Shown: piece after piece, positions 1-11,017 of the stretch
How the letters are laid out: each line of letters begins with the position of its first letter
How positions within the stretch are numbered: position 1 is the stretch's first letter
DNA from: Mauremys mutica
Taxonomy: Eukaryota > Chordata > Testudines > Geoemydidae
Direction: 5' to 3'
Length of the DNA: 64,000 nucleotides
NCBI RefSeq assembly: GCF_020497125.1
Contig: NC_059093.1
Coordinates: 23,310,486 to 23,374,485 of the forward strand
Notes under the pieces: model-generated
Database searches by the model: none
The model's input: only the letters and a program-made list of their open reading frames with translations
What the model was told of the DNA's origin: nothing
Position numbers and translations under genes: made by a program

Positions 1-300
1 GGATCTTTAGTTAGGGCGAAACCACGGATATGGGGCAAAATAATCCCCAGGGTTTAGCCGTGAATGGAGGCAGTCTACCCTCCTTCTCTAGTCTAGTGTG
101 TTTTATTTAGGGGATGTTCTTATTAGGGGGGGAGGAATATGTTGTGTATTTGGTTGTCATGGTGTTTGTTGCTATGGCAACTGAGTTAGATTATTAGGGG
201 ATAGCTCAGCCTGTTTCAGCCAGCTGGGTTAGCTCTATGTCTGTAAATAAAATGGTAGTTTTGTTAGCTGTCTGCTCTCTGGCCTCAAGTGATTTCTTCC
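1..300 (+). repeat. Possible LTR fragment
   Basis: The stretch has an AATAAA at about 246 followed by a T/G-rich tail and resembles the 3' part of a reptile LTR, as I remember such sequences. No partner LTR, PBS or coding region is visible. It could equally be unique DNA. Low confidence. Confidence 0.28.
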
Positions 301-884
301 TAAACTGGCTGCCCCCAAGGATATAACACAGCCCATCCTTGCTGATCACTGCCACTAACCCAGCACTGTCCACCCAGCACAGCCTCTAAACCATTTTGTG
401 TGGCTCGTGCTGCTGGGCTGCCAGAACTCTCTCTCCTTTCCCACTGGGGTCGCTCTAGATTTGGGTACCTATTTAGCTGGAAGCATCTGGCAGGGTGGTG
501 GAAGGACACAATCTGTGCTCACACTCCCAAGCTCACAGCCATACTCACAATGAGGAGCCCCAGCAGAAAACATCCCAAACCACTGGGGCAGAGGGAGAGT
601 CCTTGTAAATATTTCTGTGTCTTCTCTATTGAATTCAAGCTGCTGGAGCTTTTATTACTAGTCTGTGGGCTCCTCTCCCCGTGGGGAGGGGAACTCAAGA
701 TCACTAACCAGAAGTGTGACTGGAAACTAGCCCCATGACTGCCAAGTTGGCTGGTTTTATTTTTAACAGCCCAAGAACTAGAAAGTGAAACTCGTGCGTC
801 TCTGCCTGAGCAGCACGTAGTGGGGAAAAGCAGCAGCTCTGACACAAGGACAAGGTCTCCTCTGCTGTTAAGAACAGAAGGAAA
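301..884. other. Intergenic, nothing recognised
   Basis: Short open frames on both strands lack domain-like composition or paired splice sites. I see no gene or clear repeat here. Confidence 0.4.
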
Positions 885-1165
885 AAGGGTGAGAATAAAG
901 AATTTGCCAGACTGGACAGGCTCCGATGGCCATCTAGTTTGGTATCCTGTCTCTGACAGTGGACCAGAGCAGCTGCTTCAGAGGAAGGGGCAAGAAATGC
1001 CACCGTAAGCAAATGAGGGATAATCCACCCCTGACATTGTAGTTTTCTAACTGATCACTAGCTGTTCACTTAAACCTGACAGGTTTCGTTTGATTGCCTT
1101 TCCAAAACTAACTAACATTAAAACTCTAGGTAGCTTTGGGAATAAAATGTCCCATTTCTTTTGGG
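885..1165 (+). repeat. Old CR1-like 3' fragment
   Basis: Words such as GTATCCTGTCTCTGACAGTG and GCTTCAGAGGAAGGGGCAAG match what I remember of the 3'UTR of reptile CR1 LINEs. It is degenerate and has no coding part. Confidence 0.4.
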
Positions 1166-1741
1166 ATCTTGCTAATCTGGGTCCGACTTTCTGAGGCAGA
1201 GTTCCACAATCTAGTCACATGTGTAGGAAAATGTCCTTTGATCAGTTCTCAAATTCCCACTTTGTTGTGTGGGAGGTGTGCAGGCCAGCCATTTCTGATC
1301 TCCCTTCGCTAGACGTGTCCTGGATGAAAAGTAAGATCCCCTCTCTAAGGCCATGTCTCTCTGTGGAGCACTGACACAGATAAGCAGGGTGGTACAGGAA
1401 GTTACCAGGAAACCACTCCTCATGTGCCTGCAGCTTAGACTGCCATTGCTGCACTCTCACCAGGCCAGCTTATTGTGCATACACCCAAATGAAACCAGCT
1501 AGGGCAGAGACAATCTAACTGCATCTGCACTATGGATATTTTCCAGCACCGCTGTCAGTCAGGGCTCGCACCCCTGACCTACAGGGCTGTGGTGGCAGCA
1601 GTGTGTAGTGTCGACCTGGCCTCAAACTAAAAAGTAACCGTCTTCATGGGGATATTTCCAGGCCCCCTACTCGCTCTCTTTGCCTGGCTCTGAACCCCAC
1701 TGAATTCTGCACTATCCTGTTGGGGGGGAGGGGGCGCGAGC
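1166..1741. other. Intergenic, nothing recognised
   Basis: Mixed-composition sequence with only short open frames on both strands. No gene, RNA or clear repeat family seen. Confidence 0.35.
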
Positions 1742-1834
1742 AGGATTGTGCCATAGACATAAGGACAGGAAGGGATGTTGAGAGGTCTCTAGTCCAGTCC
1801 CCTGCCCTGAAGCAGCACTTAGTATTATCTAACC

Positions 1835-2052
1835 CAGGGGTTCTCAAACTGGGGGTTGGGACCCCTCTGGGGGTCCTGAGTTTATTACAGGGGGTCATGA
1901 GCTGTCAGTCTCCACCCCAAGCCCTGCTTTGCCTCCAGCATTTATAATAGTGTTAAATATAAATTAAAACCACTTTTTTAGTATAAGGGGGGTCGCACTC
2001 CAAGGCTTCCTATGGGAAAGGGGTCACCAGTACAAAAGTTTGAGAACCACTG
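1835..2052. mobile_element. Non-autonomous hAT element (Charlie-type termini)
   Basis: The inverted termini are CAGGGGTTCTCAAACT on the left and AGTTTGAGAACCACTG on the right. Flanking 8-mers ATCTAACC (1827-1834) and AGCTAGTC (2053-2060) agree at 5 of 8 positions and both contain CTA, as expected for a decayed 8-bp hAT target duplication. There is no coding capacity. It sits inside an older CR1 fragment. Confidence 0.75.
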
Positions 2053-2111
2053 AGCTAGTCTGTCCTCAAGAGGTGTTTGTCCAACCTGCTCTTAAACCTC
2101 CAGTGAGAATC

Positions 2112-2281
2112 GGTTTCAGAGGGGTTGCCATGTGCCACCTTAGAGACTAACACATTTACTTGAGCATAAGATTTTGTGGGCTAGAACCCACTTCATCAAG
2201 TGCGAGGAGTGGAAAATACAGGAACAGGTATAAATACATGAAAAGATGGGAGTTGCCTTACCAAGTGTGAGATTTTTTTTT
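2112..2281 (-). mobile_element. Penelope-like 3' fragment inserted in CR1
   Basis: The sequence is the reverse complement of the 3' end of the Penelope-like element at 54000-54150 (shared CACCTTAGAGACTAACA and ACTTCATCA-type words). It is flanked by CAGTGAGAATC (2101-2111) and CAGTGAGATTC (2282-2292), an 11-bp target duplication with one mismatch. It is heavily 5' truncated. Confidence 0.65.
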
Positions 2282-2580
2282 CAGTGAGATTCTGTAACTT
2301 CCCTAGCTAATTTGTTCCACTTCTTAACTACTCTGACAGTTAGGAAGTTTTTCCTGATGGCCAACCTAAACCTCTCTTGCTGAAGTATGAGCTCATTACT
2401 GCTTGCTCTGTCCTCAGTGGTTAAGGAAAACAATTTCTCACCCTCCTCTTTATGACTGTGTGTTATGTACTTGAAGACTTATGTCCCCCTCAGTCTTCTC
2501 TTCTCCAGACTAAACAAACCCAGTGTTTTCAATCTTCCCCCAAAGCTCATGTCTTCAAGACCTTTAATTATTTTTGTGGC

Positions 2581-3010
2581 TGATCTTGGCCCCCGAGTGT
2601 GTTTGGGCAGCGGCCGGTGCGACGGGGCCCCAGTCTTGGCCGCTGTCTGTGTGTAGGCAGCGCCCAGCCCCACGGGGCCCTGATCTTGGCCGCCGGGTCT
2701 GGGGGCAGTGCCCGGCCTTGGGGCCCCGAACTCGTTCACCGTGTGTGTGTGTGGGCAGCGTCCGGCGTGACGGGGCCCTGATCTCGGCCACCGTGTGGGG
2801 GGGCAGCGCCCAGCCCGACGGGGCTCTGAACTCAGTCACCGGGTGTGTGGGGGCAGCACCCGGCCTGATGGGGCCCCGAACTCGGTCACCGTGTGTGTGG
2901 ACAGCGTCCAGCGTGACGGGGCCCTGATCTCGGCCACCGTGTGTGGGGGCAGCGCCTGGCCCGATGGGGCCTCGCTCTCGGCCGCTGGGGGTGTGTGGGG
3001 GCAGCGGGTG
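2581..3010. repeat. GC-rich minisatellite, about 50-bp unit
   Basis: About eight units each carry a GACGGGGCC-like core followed by TGATCTCGGCCACCGTGTG-like sequence. The GGGGCC/GGGGCT cores start near 2624, 2674, 2720, 2772, 2820, 2870, 2918 and 2966, giving spacings of 46 to 52 bp. Units are CpG-rich and diverged. Long open frames on both strands here are by-products of the repeat. Confidence 0.8.
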
Positions 3011-3289
3011 AACCCCAGCCCCTAGTCTGGCATGCCCCTTCTGCCCCAGCCCCCCCCCAGGCCATATGGCTTGCTCCACAGCACCCTGGGGGGGGTGTGA
3101 CACACCCCTCCCCCTCAGCCCCGGAGAGCCTGGTGAGCAGCTGGTGTGCTCCCCACCCCCCCAGCGTGTGAGAGGGGTGGTGCAATCCCACCTCCCCCCG
3201 CGTGTCACCTGATTGGTGCAGTCCCACTCCCCTCAGTCTGCCCCCCCCCTCCCAGCAAAGGGCCTGGGAAGCTGAACGGAGCCTGTGAG

Positions 3290-3660
3290 CAGAGCCAGGC
3301 TCCGGCCCCGCCCCCTGGCCCCAAATATGGATAGGCCCCGCCCACACCCCAATAAACCTCACCCCGGAGAACCAGCAATGCCCCCTCCCCCCATTTTCAG
3401 GCCTTGCCCCTTCCCACAAAGGCCCCCTCCACGCCCGCAAGACACACTGCCCTATCGGCTCCAGGCCCCGCCCATCACGCTCCAGGCCCCGCCCCTTTCC
3501 CCGATGACCACGGCCCCGTCCAGCCCCGCCCTGTGAGCGCGTTTCTGCTGCGTGCGGAGCTGCGACATCAGCGACCATGGAGAAGCCGAGCGAGGCCGCC
3601 CAGAGCGCGGGATGAGGGGCGGGGTCAGGGGCGGGGCGCTGCCCTCCCCTCCCCTCCCAA
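3290..3660 (+). promoter_or_regulatory. GC-rich promoter-like block with GC boxes
   Basis: Repeated CCCCGCCC and GGGGCGGGG words (GC-box type) occur between 3300 and 3640, with raised CpG density. A start codon in a good context (GCGACCATGG, ATG at 3574) opens a frame of only 12 codons before TGA, with no GT donor at a useful place. This could be the CpG-island promoter of the candidate gene at 4865-6075, but nothing links them. Inference only. Confidence 0.3.
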
Positions 3661-3759
3661 AGCCACCTATGGGCTCCTGCACCCAATAACCCCCGGTGCT
3701 CCATGGCCCCCCTCCAATCCATAGACCCCTGGCCTCCCATGGAGCAGCCCAGCCAGTCC

Positions 3760-4250
3760 CTCCAGTCCCTCCCGGGACCCCCCGCACTCATAACCCCCCA
3801 CATCACCTATGGGACCCCCTGCACCCAATACCCCTCCAGTGCCCCATGAGAACCCCCAGCCAGGGAATCTTCACTCCCTCCTGGGACACCACTCCACCCC
3901 ATATACCCCCAGGTCAGCTATAGGACCCCCTGCACCCAATAATCCTCCAGTGCCCCATGAGAACCCCCAGCCAGGGAATCTTCAGTCCCTCCTGGGACAC
4001 CACTCCACCCCATATACCCCCAGGTCAGCTATGGGACCCCCTGCACCCAATAATCCTCCAGTGCCCCATGAGAACCCCAGCCAGGAAATCTTCAATTCCT
4101 TCCTTGACCCCCACTCTACCCCATAACCCCCCAGGTCACATATGGGACTCCCTGCACCCAGTACCCCTCCAGTGCCCCATGAGAACCCCCAGCCAGGGAA
4201 TCTTCAGTCCCTCCTGGGACCCCCCCCTCTACCCCATAAGCCCCCAGTCC
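3760..4250. repeat. 111-bp tandem repeat
   Basis: The word TGCCCCATGA recurs at 3840, 3951, 4062 and 4173, exactly 111 bp apart each time. The units are C-rich and close to identical between 3808 and 4140, and decay at the edges. Since 111 is divisible by three, proline-rich open frames run through the array. I regard these as repeat by-products. Confidence 0.85.
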
Positions 4251-4864
4251 CCAACAGGATCCCCTCCTCCACCACATAGACTCCCCTGACCATAGACCAC
4301 AGGACCCCTCTCCAGCCCCATACAGCCCCAGCCAGGAACTCCCTGCCCTGCACAGGACCCCTCTTCCTCCATGCCATAGACCCCCCGACCATGGACCACC
4401 TACTCCCCATGAGACCCTCTCCTCCATCCCCAGAGACATTCCTGCCCCCCATCAGAATCCCCATCCAGCCCCATAGACCCCCTGCCCCACATGGGAACTC
4501 CCCTTCCAGCTTCATAGACTCTCCTCCTCCAGCCCCACCAAGCCAGGCCACGTCCTCCCACAAACACCCCATCTGTCATCCCCCCTTAGTCAGGACCACC
4601 CTCCCCCGCAGTCCCCACAGGGAAAGCCCATCCTATCCACACAGCCATCCCAAATCCTACACATACTCAGACTCTCGGCTTGCCCCACAAATACAGCCCC
4701 CCCCAAATTCATATGCCCCACAATCCCCCATACAGACCACTGCCCCTTTCTCGACAGACACCCATTTCACCCCATAGCCACATTCCCCCATCTCCAGAAT
4801 TCCCATCTGTTGGAGGGGTTGATATCACCCTCTCTATTACCCTCTTTTCTGTTCCCCCCACAGA
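4251..4864 (+). other. C-rich flank of the 111-bp repeat
   Basis: Very C-rich sequence on the plus strand with loose echoes of the 111-bp unit (CCATAGACCCCC, CCCCATGAGA). It ends in a pyrimidine tract and CAG at about 4862, a plausible splice acceptor. No independent gene evidence. Confidence 0.35.
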
Positions 4865-6075
4865 TCCCTGCAGCCCAGAGAGCCCAGCCCCGCAGGGTCA
4901 CCCACCTCGGACCAGGCCATGGTGGAGATGATGCCCGTTCTGCCCTCCTACCCCATCCCCATCTCTGCCACACCTTGGACCCTGGATCGCCCATCCACCA
5001 GGGGCCTCTTTTCCATCACAGTGCCTATCTGGCTGGATGCCCCCACCTTCCTGCTCAACCACACCCTCCTGGGGTCCTCCGTGGCCAGGAGCCAGATGCT
5101 CCTCTCTTATGGCCAAGGGCTACTGGTCACAGGCCATGGCGGAACTACGCCACATGCAATAGGCTGCAGGTGCCATCCACAATACTGGTGCAACCCCCAG
5201 TGGCCTTGTGCCAATCCTCTGCAGCCCAGTGGCACCCAGCCACCTTGGGTGGGGTTCTGTGGGTCTGGCCCCATGGCGCAGAGCAGCACTAGTTGTTCCC
5301 AAGAGGTATCCAGGGGCCGTGCCAACTGGCAGAACTCCTTTCCAAGATGGGATCTGCGTGGGTCTGCCTCGGCTGGGGGGAGAATCAGGGAACAGGGGGG
5401 CAGAAAGATTTTATTTGCCCCTCGGGGGGCTGGAAGCCGTAGGGCAAGGTGGGCTCCACCCCATAGAAGGCAGGACTTGGGGGTTCATGGAATGGTCCAG
5501 GGCTCGGGTTATGCACCCAGGAAGCGGAACCAAGATGGCCACCCATGGGGCACCCCAGAGACCAAGAGATGGTCTAGCGGATGGCCAGAGAGACAGGGCT
5601 CTGGAGCAGAAGAAACTGAGCCAGCCAAAGCCACGGGGGAAGATTGTGAGGGGGATTACAAGGGGTCCGCCGCCCGAGGGAGTGTCTTGGAGGAAGCCAC
5701 GTCTTCCCAACCAAACCTCCCAGCTTCCCAAGGAGAAGAATACTGGGAAAAGGAGTATGAAGAGTCCAGAGAGCCCCTGAAATGAGCACCAGCCGTTCCC
5801 CCTCCTCCAGAGGTGGCTTCGAAGGCTCCAACAGCTCCCCTCCAGGAGAAGACAACTCCCACCTAGCAAAGATAGCAGCTTTACCACCTAGCAAAGACAG
5901 CAGCTTCTACAGCGATCTTGAGAACCTCTTCACTGACCTGCCCAAGAAGTCTAGCACCGTCTCAGATCCACACCTGAAGAGACAGCCCCCTGGGGACGCT
6001 GCCGAAAGTGGGATACGTCCCCCAGAAGAAGGAGGACAACATGGCCAAGTGTCTGTCAAGCTTGGTGAGTTTTCC
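4865..6075 (+). CDS. Candidate proline-rich coding exon(s), unidentified, possibly broken
   Basis: I do not recognise this protein. A good acceptor (CTGTTCCCCCCACAG) precedes it, a 288-codon open frame runs from the ATG at 4919 to 5785, and a strong donor (GGTGAGTTTT) lies near 6066. The codons just before that donor are in a third frame (5782-6090) and include acidic/aromatic text such as SSFYSDLENLFTDLPKKSS. A second overlapping frame (5208-5780) is also long. If it is a gene, at least one frameshift or a further intron separates the N-terminal and C-terminal parts, so a pseudogene is as likely. It is rich in Pro, Gly and Ser with no visible domain. The GC-rich block at 3290-3660 could be its promoter. 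Confidence 0.28.
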
Positions 6076-6090
6076 CATCCAGGCATGTAG

Positions 6091-6640
6091 ACCCTTTCTG
6101 CTCCACCATGGAGAACGAGGACAGATTGTGAGCCCTGGGCCATGGAAAGGCTCGTGTCTGTTCCTAAGCTGGTGGTTCTCCTGTTAAACTGCACCTCTAT
6201 TGACAGCTCCACCAGCCTGCTGGGCTCAGCCCAAAGGTCCCAGCACTGGGCTGGGGACAGTTTCAGCCAAGCGTTGGTTTGTTAATAACCAAGTTCTTTC
6301 TCATCCTTCAGACCCTCCATCCATTCCTTGCCTTCTACTCACGATCCTCCATTCCCAACCTCTGTCTTTCTCTGTCCAAAGATTTTGACGTTGAATTAGG
6401 TTTAAAACTGGGACGTGCCTAAAAAACAAAAGCTAGATCCAGATTTCTGTTGTTTGTCTCTCTTAATTTGTTTCATTCCAAGATTTGGTTTAATAAAAGC
6501 CCTAAATGCCAAACCCAAATCCCATATATTCTCCCCTAGCAGAGTGCCAGTTCATGGGGGTTTGTATCATTTAGTTAGTAACTCTAAGGTTTGCTTTTCT
6601 GTCCAGGTTAGAAAATGAAGCTCAAATGTGTGCCCCATAT
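6091..6640. other. Intergenic, nothing recognised
   Basis: Unique-looking DNA with scattered short frames. No gene or repeat could be supported. Confidence 0.35.
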
Positions 6641-8050
6641 TCTGCTAATTTACAATGTGGTTTATGGCTTTATAAATCCCCCAGATGGCAAATACTTAGC
6701 ATGTGCTTAGCGGACGTGTTACCCAGGGCACTCAAGTTAACTGCTGCCTAATTTTTCAAGATGAGGGCCTACATTTTTAACCTTGGAGATCTGGGGATTA
6801 GGCCTAGGTTTAAAACCCACCCCAAATATCCCATGTATTTTACCAATCTCCCCACCCCATCCCTGATTTTGTATCATCACATTTGGAATTTCTCAAGATT
6901 TGTGGTTTTCTTTCTAGGTTAAAAAAAAACACCCAAAGAACCAGGGTGTTTTGAAGTCTTACTACAGTTGCTCACCTGACAGTGTTAAGTTGTGCTTGCA
7001 AATACAGTTGGATTTTGAGTTGTTTGAACAAGTTGAAACGTTTCTCTGTTTGGCAATGTTTGTCTCTGGGGTGATTTAACACTTTGAATTCAGCTCTCTG
7101 TATCAGTCTGTATTGACCTGCTAGCTACACCGGAAATCAGAGCGTAAAGTGGAGGGTTTGACTGATTGCTAAACTATAGATGTTAGACATGCAATACAGT
7201 TTCTCTTGACTGTATGGAGATTTAAAAAGTGAATTTAATTCATCACACATGCTGTATATGTCGTATCTACAATGTAACTTCTGTGCACTACAAAGGAAAA
7301 AAATGTGAATTTAACTTACTACATTTATGGTTTATCAATCATTCAAATCGCCCGTTTTCACCTCTGTGTATACCAGAGAAATGTTATTGCACTTAGAACG
7401 ACATAGAGGTTAAATTTCAATATGATTGGTTGCATATGACATACAGATGTAACAACAGAAATTTGCTTGTTTAATCTATATAGCCCAGATGTTATATTGC
7501 ATATGATAAATATAAAGAGAGAGAGAGCACAGAAAAATTGTATTGCTGCTATCTATATGAAAAATAATTCTACCTAAAACCATTTCTGTGCCATGTGTAG
7601 AGATTAAAATAGTGAATTTGAATTATTGCATATATATTTATTTTTGTATTATTGCATATGTACCCCAGACAAATTATATTGCACATAGAACTATATCTTG
7701 TGATATGTATAAATTAAAATGTTAATATGACATTGCAAATATGACATAGATGCATTAATAGAATAAAATGGTGAATTTCTGTCTAGTATATACATTATAT
7801 CACATATATGATATATGTAGCACAGAAATTATATTGCTATGATCTCAACATATATGCAATATAATTTCTGTGCTATGTAGAGATTAAAAAAGGTGAATTT
7901 GACCTATACATAGACATATTGCATATATTATTTGCATATTATGATATCGTATATCTGCAATCAAATTTACCATTTGAATTTATAGCACAGAGAAATTGTG
8001 TGATATGTGTATCTTGAGCAATAAGTAAATTAACTGTTTAACTCCTTGTA
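6641..8050. repeat. AT-rich block with degenerate internal repeats
   Basis: From about 7180 the sequence repeatedly uses ATTGCATATATG, AGAGATTAAAA, GTGAATTTGA and AGCACAGAAATT-like words at irregular spacing of about 80 to 130 bp. This suggests an old AT-rich satellite or tandem repeat. It also holds the perfect inverted repeat described at 7819-7874. No coding sequence. Confidence 0.5.
7819..7874. repeat. Perfect 19-bp inverted repeat
   Basis: AGCACAGAAATTATATTGC (7819-7837) is followed, after an 18-bp loop, by its exact reverse complement (7856-7874). It lies in the AT-rich repeat block. It could be an old MITE, or a cruciform-prone product of repeat expansion. Confidence 0.7.
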
Positions 8051-9316
8051 TAGTGGAGAGAAATTATACTGCATATGTGAATATATATTCCAGCAATGGC
8101 GTCTGACCTCACAAAGAATGATTCATCAAAGATCCGTGTGTATGAACACCAGGGAGCATTATTATTGGATTATGGCTTGGGGGGTTATCTTTAACAGAGG
8201 CCGTGAGGTATTGAGAGCAAAAGATGCTTTCAGATTCATCATGAAACCTGTCCCTTTTGAAATCCAAAGAGCAAAGCGTCACCCTTTGGTTACGGTGTTT
8301 GGTGATTTTTTTTTTTAAAAAAGCATTGGGCTTATGTGTGTGGTTTACCTCAAGAAACAGCCTCAGATCTTCAGAGCAAAAGCCCAAGAGTTGAATTGGG
8401 TGTTTTGTCTTGAAAGGGGACCAGTGTCGGATCTCTCAGGATGGGAGACGGGGACCACAGTGGGACCCCCAGGATGTGAATATCGGCTGTGTCCCAAGGA
8501 GGCTTCATAATAACTGTAACTGAATGTAACTTAGGACCGGTTGGCGTTTGTCGAGTTCTCTGCAGTTGTGAATAAAAGTTTTGTTCGTATTTCAGCTGGG
8601 TTGTGGTTTGAGGGATTATATTTTGGTGGGACTTTACTTGGAGGATTTGGGAAAGTTAAAGGATTGGAGAATGGGACATGGGGCCTTTCCCCTCTAGGGG
8701 GCACTGGCTCTGATCCAGCCCCAGGATGGGGCCTGGCTGGCTCAGGGGTGCCGGAACTGAGGTGAAAAACGGCCTGTATTTTCAACAGGCCAGTTCTTAT
8801 AGAAGCAGCAATAGACTTTCTTGGAGTGCTGGCTCCTACGTAGCCCGTCACTGAGCTGTTGTCTCTGAGTAGCAGGGAGAAGCACAAGTGTTTGGGATCA
8901 AATTAGCACCATACAGGGAAAATTGAAGGGTATCCGGAGGGGCTCTGTGCCTGACTCCAGAGGGGCTGCATCTCAGCACCAGGTGAGGGATCCCAGTATA
9001 AACTGCCTCCACCCCAGAAGTGGCTGACTCTCAGCACCAAGAGAGAGAACTCTGTATGAAACCTGGACACCTTTCTCCACCACGCTGCCAGGGATGCCCC
9101 TGTCTGGCCACACAAGGCTCTCAATGGAACTGACTGAGTCATCAGGTTGTATTGAGGCTCCCTGGGGGCAGGATTGCTGGAACTGCAGTTCCAGGCTTTC
9201 TCAAACCACCTGCTCCCTGCCATGCCCACCCCCACCCCCTGGGGGCGTTAAGTCCTTGTAGTGGGTGATTTACATCAGTGGGAGCTACAATTTAGTGCAG
9301 ATGCTTACAGAGTTAG
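8051..9316. other. Intergenic, nothing recognised
   Basis: The longest frames (up to 118 codons, minus strand at 8531-8887) have no domain-like features and no matching splice sites. No repeat family could be named with confidence. Confidence 0.35.
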
Positions 9317-9425
9317 ATCGACACTGGGGCGGCTCTAGTCATTTTGCCGCTCCAAGCACGGCAGGCAGGCTGCCTTCAGCAGCTTGCCTGTGGAGGGTCC
9401 GCTGATCCCGCAGCTTCATCCCGGG
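9317..9425 (+). mobile_element. hAT-type element fragment
   Basis: The words GGGGCGGCTCTAG...CATTTTGCCGC and AAGCACGGCAGGCAGGCTG resemble one terminus of a non-autonomous hAT family common in turtles, from memory. The opposite terminus was not found. Confidence 0.4.
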
Positions 9426-9859
9426 GTGGTGGTTGGGGGGGCGGTGAGGGGACAAGGAGCAGCATGGGTTGGGGATTCTGAGGGGAACAGTCCGGGGGCA
9501 GGAAGTGGGTGGGGTCAGTTAGGGGGCAGGGCCAGGCTGTTTGGGGAGGCACAGCCTTCCCTACCCTAAAGCTCATTCAGCAGTCTGAGGCTTGCAGACA
9601 GCTATTTAACACAAATAGCCAAGCTGTTATCTTTTCCCTTAGGGCTGCCATCCCTTTCACTTCTCAAATGCCAAATTATAGTCTACATTTAATTTCAGTG
9701 CCATAGGGAGATTCATGTCAGGGGAGGGTAGCGTCATTTCAAAATAGCCACTTTAGATTAACAGAGATAGAGCCACGGGGAGGGATCACATGAGAAGAGC
9801 AATATCCTACACCACGATCCTCCTTCTCTACACTATTATAAATGCTGAGGGCAAAGTGG

Positions 9860-9955
9860 GGTTTGAGGTGGAGGCGGACAGCTCGCAACCCCCAGTAATA
9901 ATCTCGTGACCCCCTGAGGGGTCCTGACCCCCAGTTTGAGACCCCTGGGTTAATT
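9860..9955 (-). mobile_element. hAT terminal fragment
   Basis: ACCCCCAGTTTGAGACCCCTGGGTT is a decayed version of the CAGGGGTTCTCAAACT terminus of the element at 1835. Only one end is recognisable. Confidence 0.4.
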
Positions 9956-10139
9956 TAATTTTAGCACCCTGTGTCCATTCACATGCATGTGCTATTTTGA
10001 GCATTTCAGTTTTCACAACATAGGCTCATCCCAGATTCTGGAACAAGCTCACATGCTCAGTTCGTGGAGTATGTACATAAGCTATACTAAAGACAAACCC
10101 ACAGTAACCGTCTCCAGTATGTGAGGGACCCCATGGAGC

Positions 10140-10391
10140 CAGCCTCTAGGAAACAGATAAATGCATGGAGGTTAAGTCCATTAATGGCTATTAGCCAGGC
10201 GGGGTAAGGAATGGTGTCCCTAGCCTCTGTCAGAGGGTGGAGATGGATGGCAGGAGAGAGATCACTTGATCATTACCTGTTAGATTCACTCCCTCTGGGG
10301 CACTTGGCATTGGCCACTGTCAGTAGACAGGACACTGGGCTGGATGGACCTTTGGTCTGACCCGGTACGGCCATTCTTATGTTCTTACATT
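10140..10391 (+). repeat. CR1-type LINE 3' end
   Basis: The sequence has the typical order of a reptile CR1 3'UTR: CCTCTGTCAGAGGGTGGAGATGG, ATCACTTGATCATTACCTG, then GGACCTTTGGTCTGACCCGG and a TTCTTATGTTCTTA tail. It is 5' truncated with no ORF left. Its tail differs from the ATTCTATG tail of the other CR1 copies, so it is a different subfamily. Confidence 0.65.
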
Positions 10392-11017
10392 CTAACCTAA
10401 ATGCTCCCAAAGTTATGGAGACAGATATGAGTCAAGGAAGCCAGCAGAGTATCAGAAACCTGGAAAAATCTCTGCCTGGATGGGTTCAGGTGTTTGGTCA
10501 CAAGCTGAGGTGGTTCAAAAGTTTTGGATTTTTTTTAAGCAGATTTTTTTTATTGTTTCTTTAAACAATCAAACACAGCAAGCAGCAAATATTTGACCAC
10601 ACACTTCTGAAACCCCAAACTATGTTCAGGTTTTGGCAGACTTATTTCAGGTTTTCAATTAAAAAAACATAACAAATTTTGAAGGAAAGCAGACATTGTC
10701 CATGATTTTTTCTGCTTTTAAAACCACCCTTATTTGGGATTATCAATAGCAAATTAAGCAAGCTAACTCAGTACTTTTCCATATTTGGTTTTTCCTGTTA
10801 TTGTTCTTTGTTCGTTGGTGGTCTGCCTGCCTTAAGACCCCCTCCTTTGCGGTTGCATTGGATAAGGCTCTTGTCGCATTCTGAGCTGGTACATATGGGC
10901 CCTCTTTGTTCCTTCCCTCAGTTCCCCTTTCTCTGGTCTCCTCCCCCCCCCATACCCCTTGTACAGTTTTGCAGAAGTTATAAACCTTTTGCTTTTATAT
11001 GGCAATTACTTTAGCTA
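10392..11017. other. Intergenic, nothing recognised
   Basis: AT-rich unique sequence with homopolymer runs. No gene, RNA or clear repeat seen. Confidence 0.35.

Larger units (their letters stand above)
1742..2580 (-). repeat. CR1 3' end (minus), split by two insertions
   Basis: On the minus strand this is the 3' end of a CR1 LINE: the end of the RT region (2290-2580) and the 3'UTR near 1750-1830. It matches the CR1 3' regions at 14003 and 33452 in style and order. The copy is cut by a hAT element (1835-2052) and a Penelope-type fragment (2112-2281), so it is the oldest of the three. The 3' tail is degraded. Confidence 0.6.

Noticed and set aside
2564..3806. Long minus-strand ORFs (214 and 306 codons)
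   Set aside because: They lie in GC-rich tandem repeats with few stops. No domain, and composition follows the repeat.
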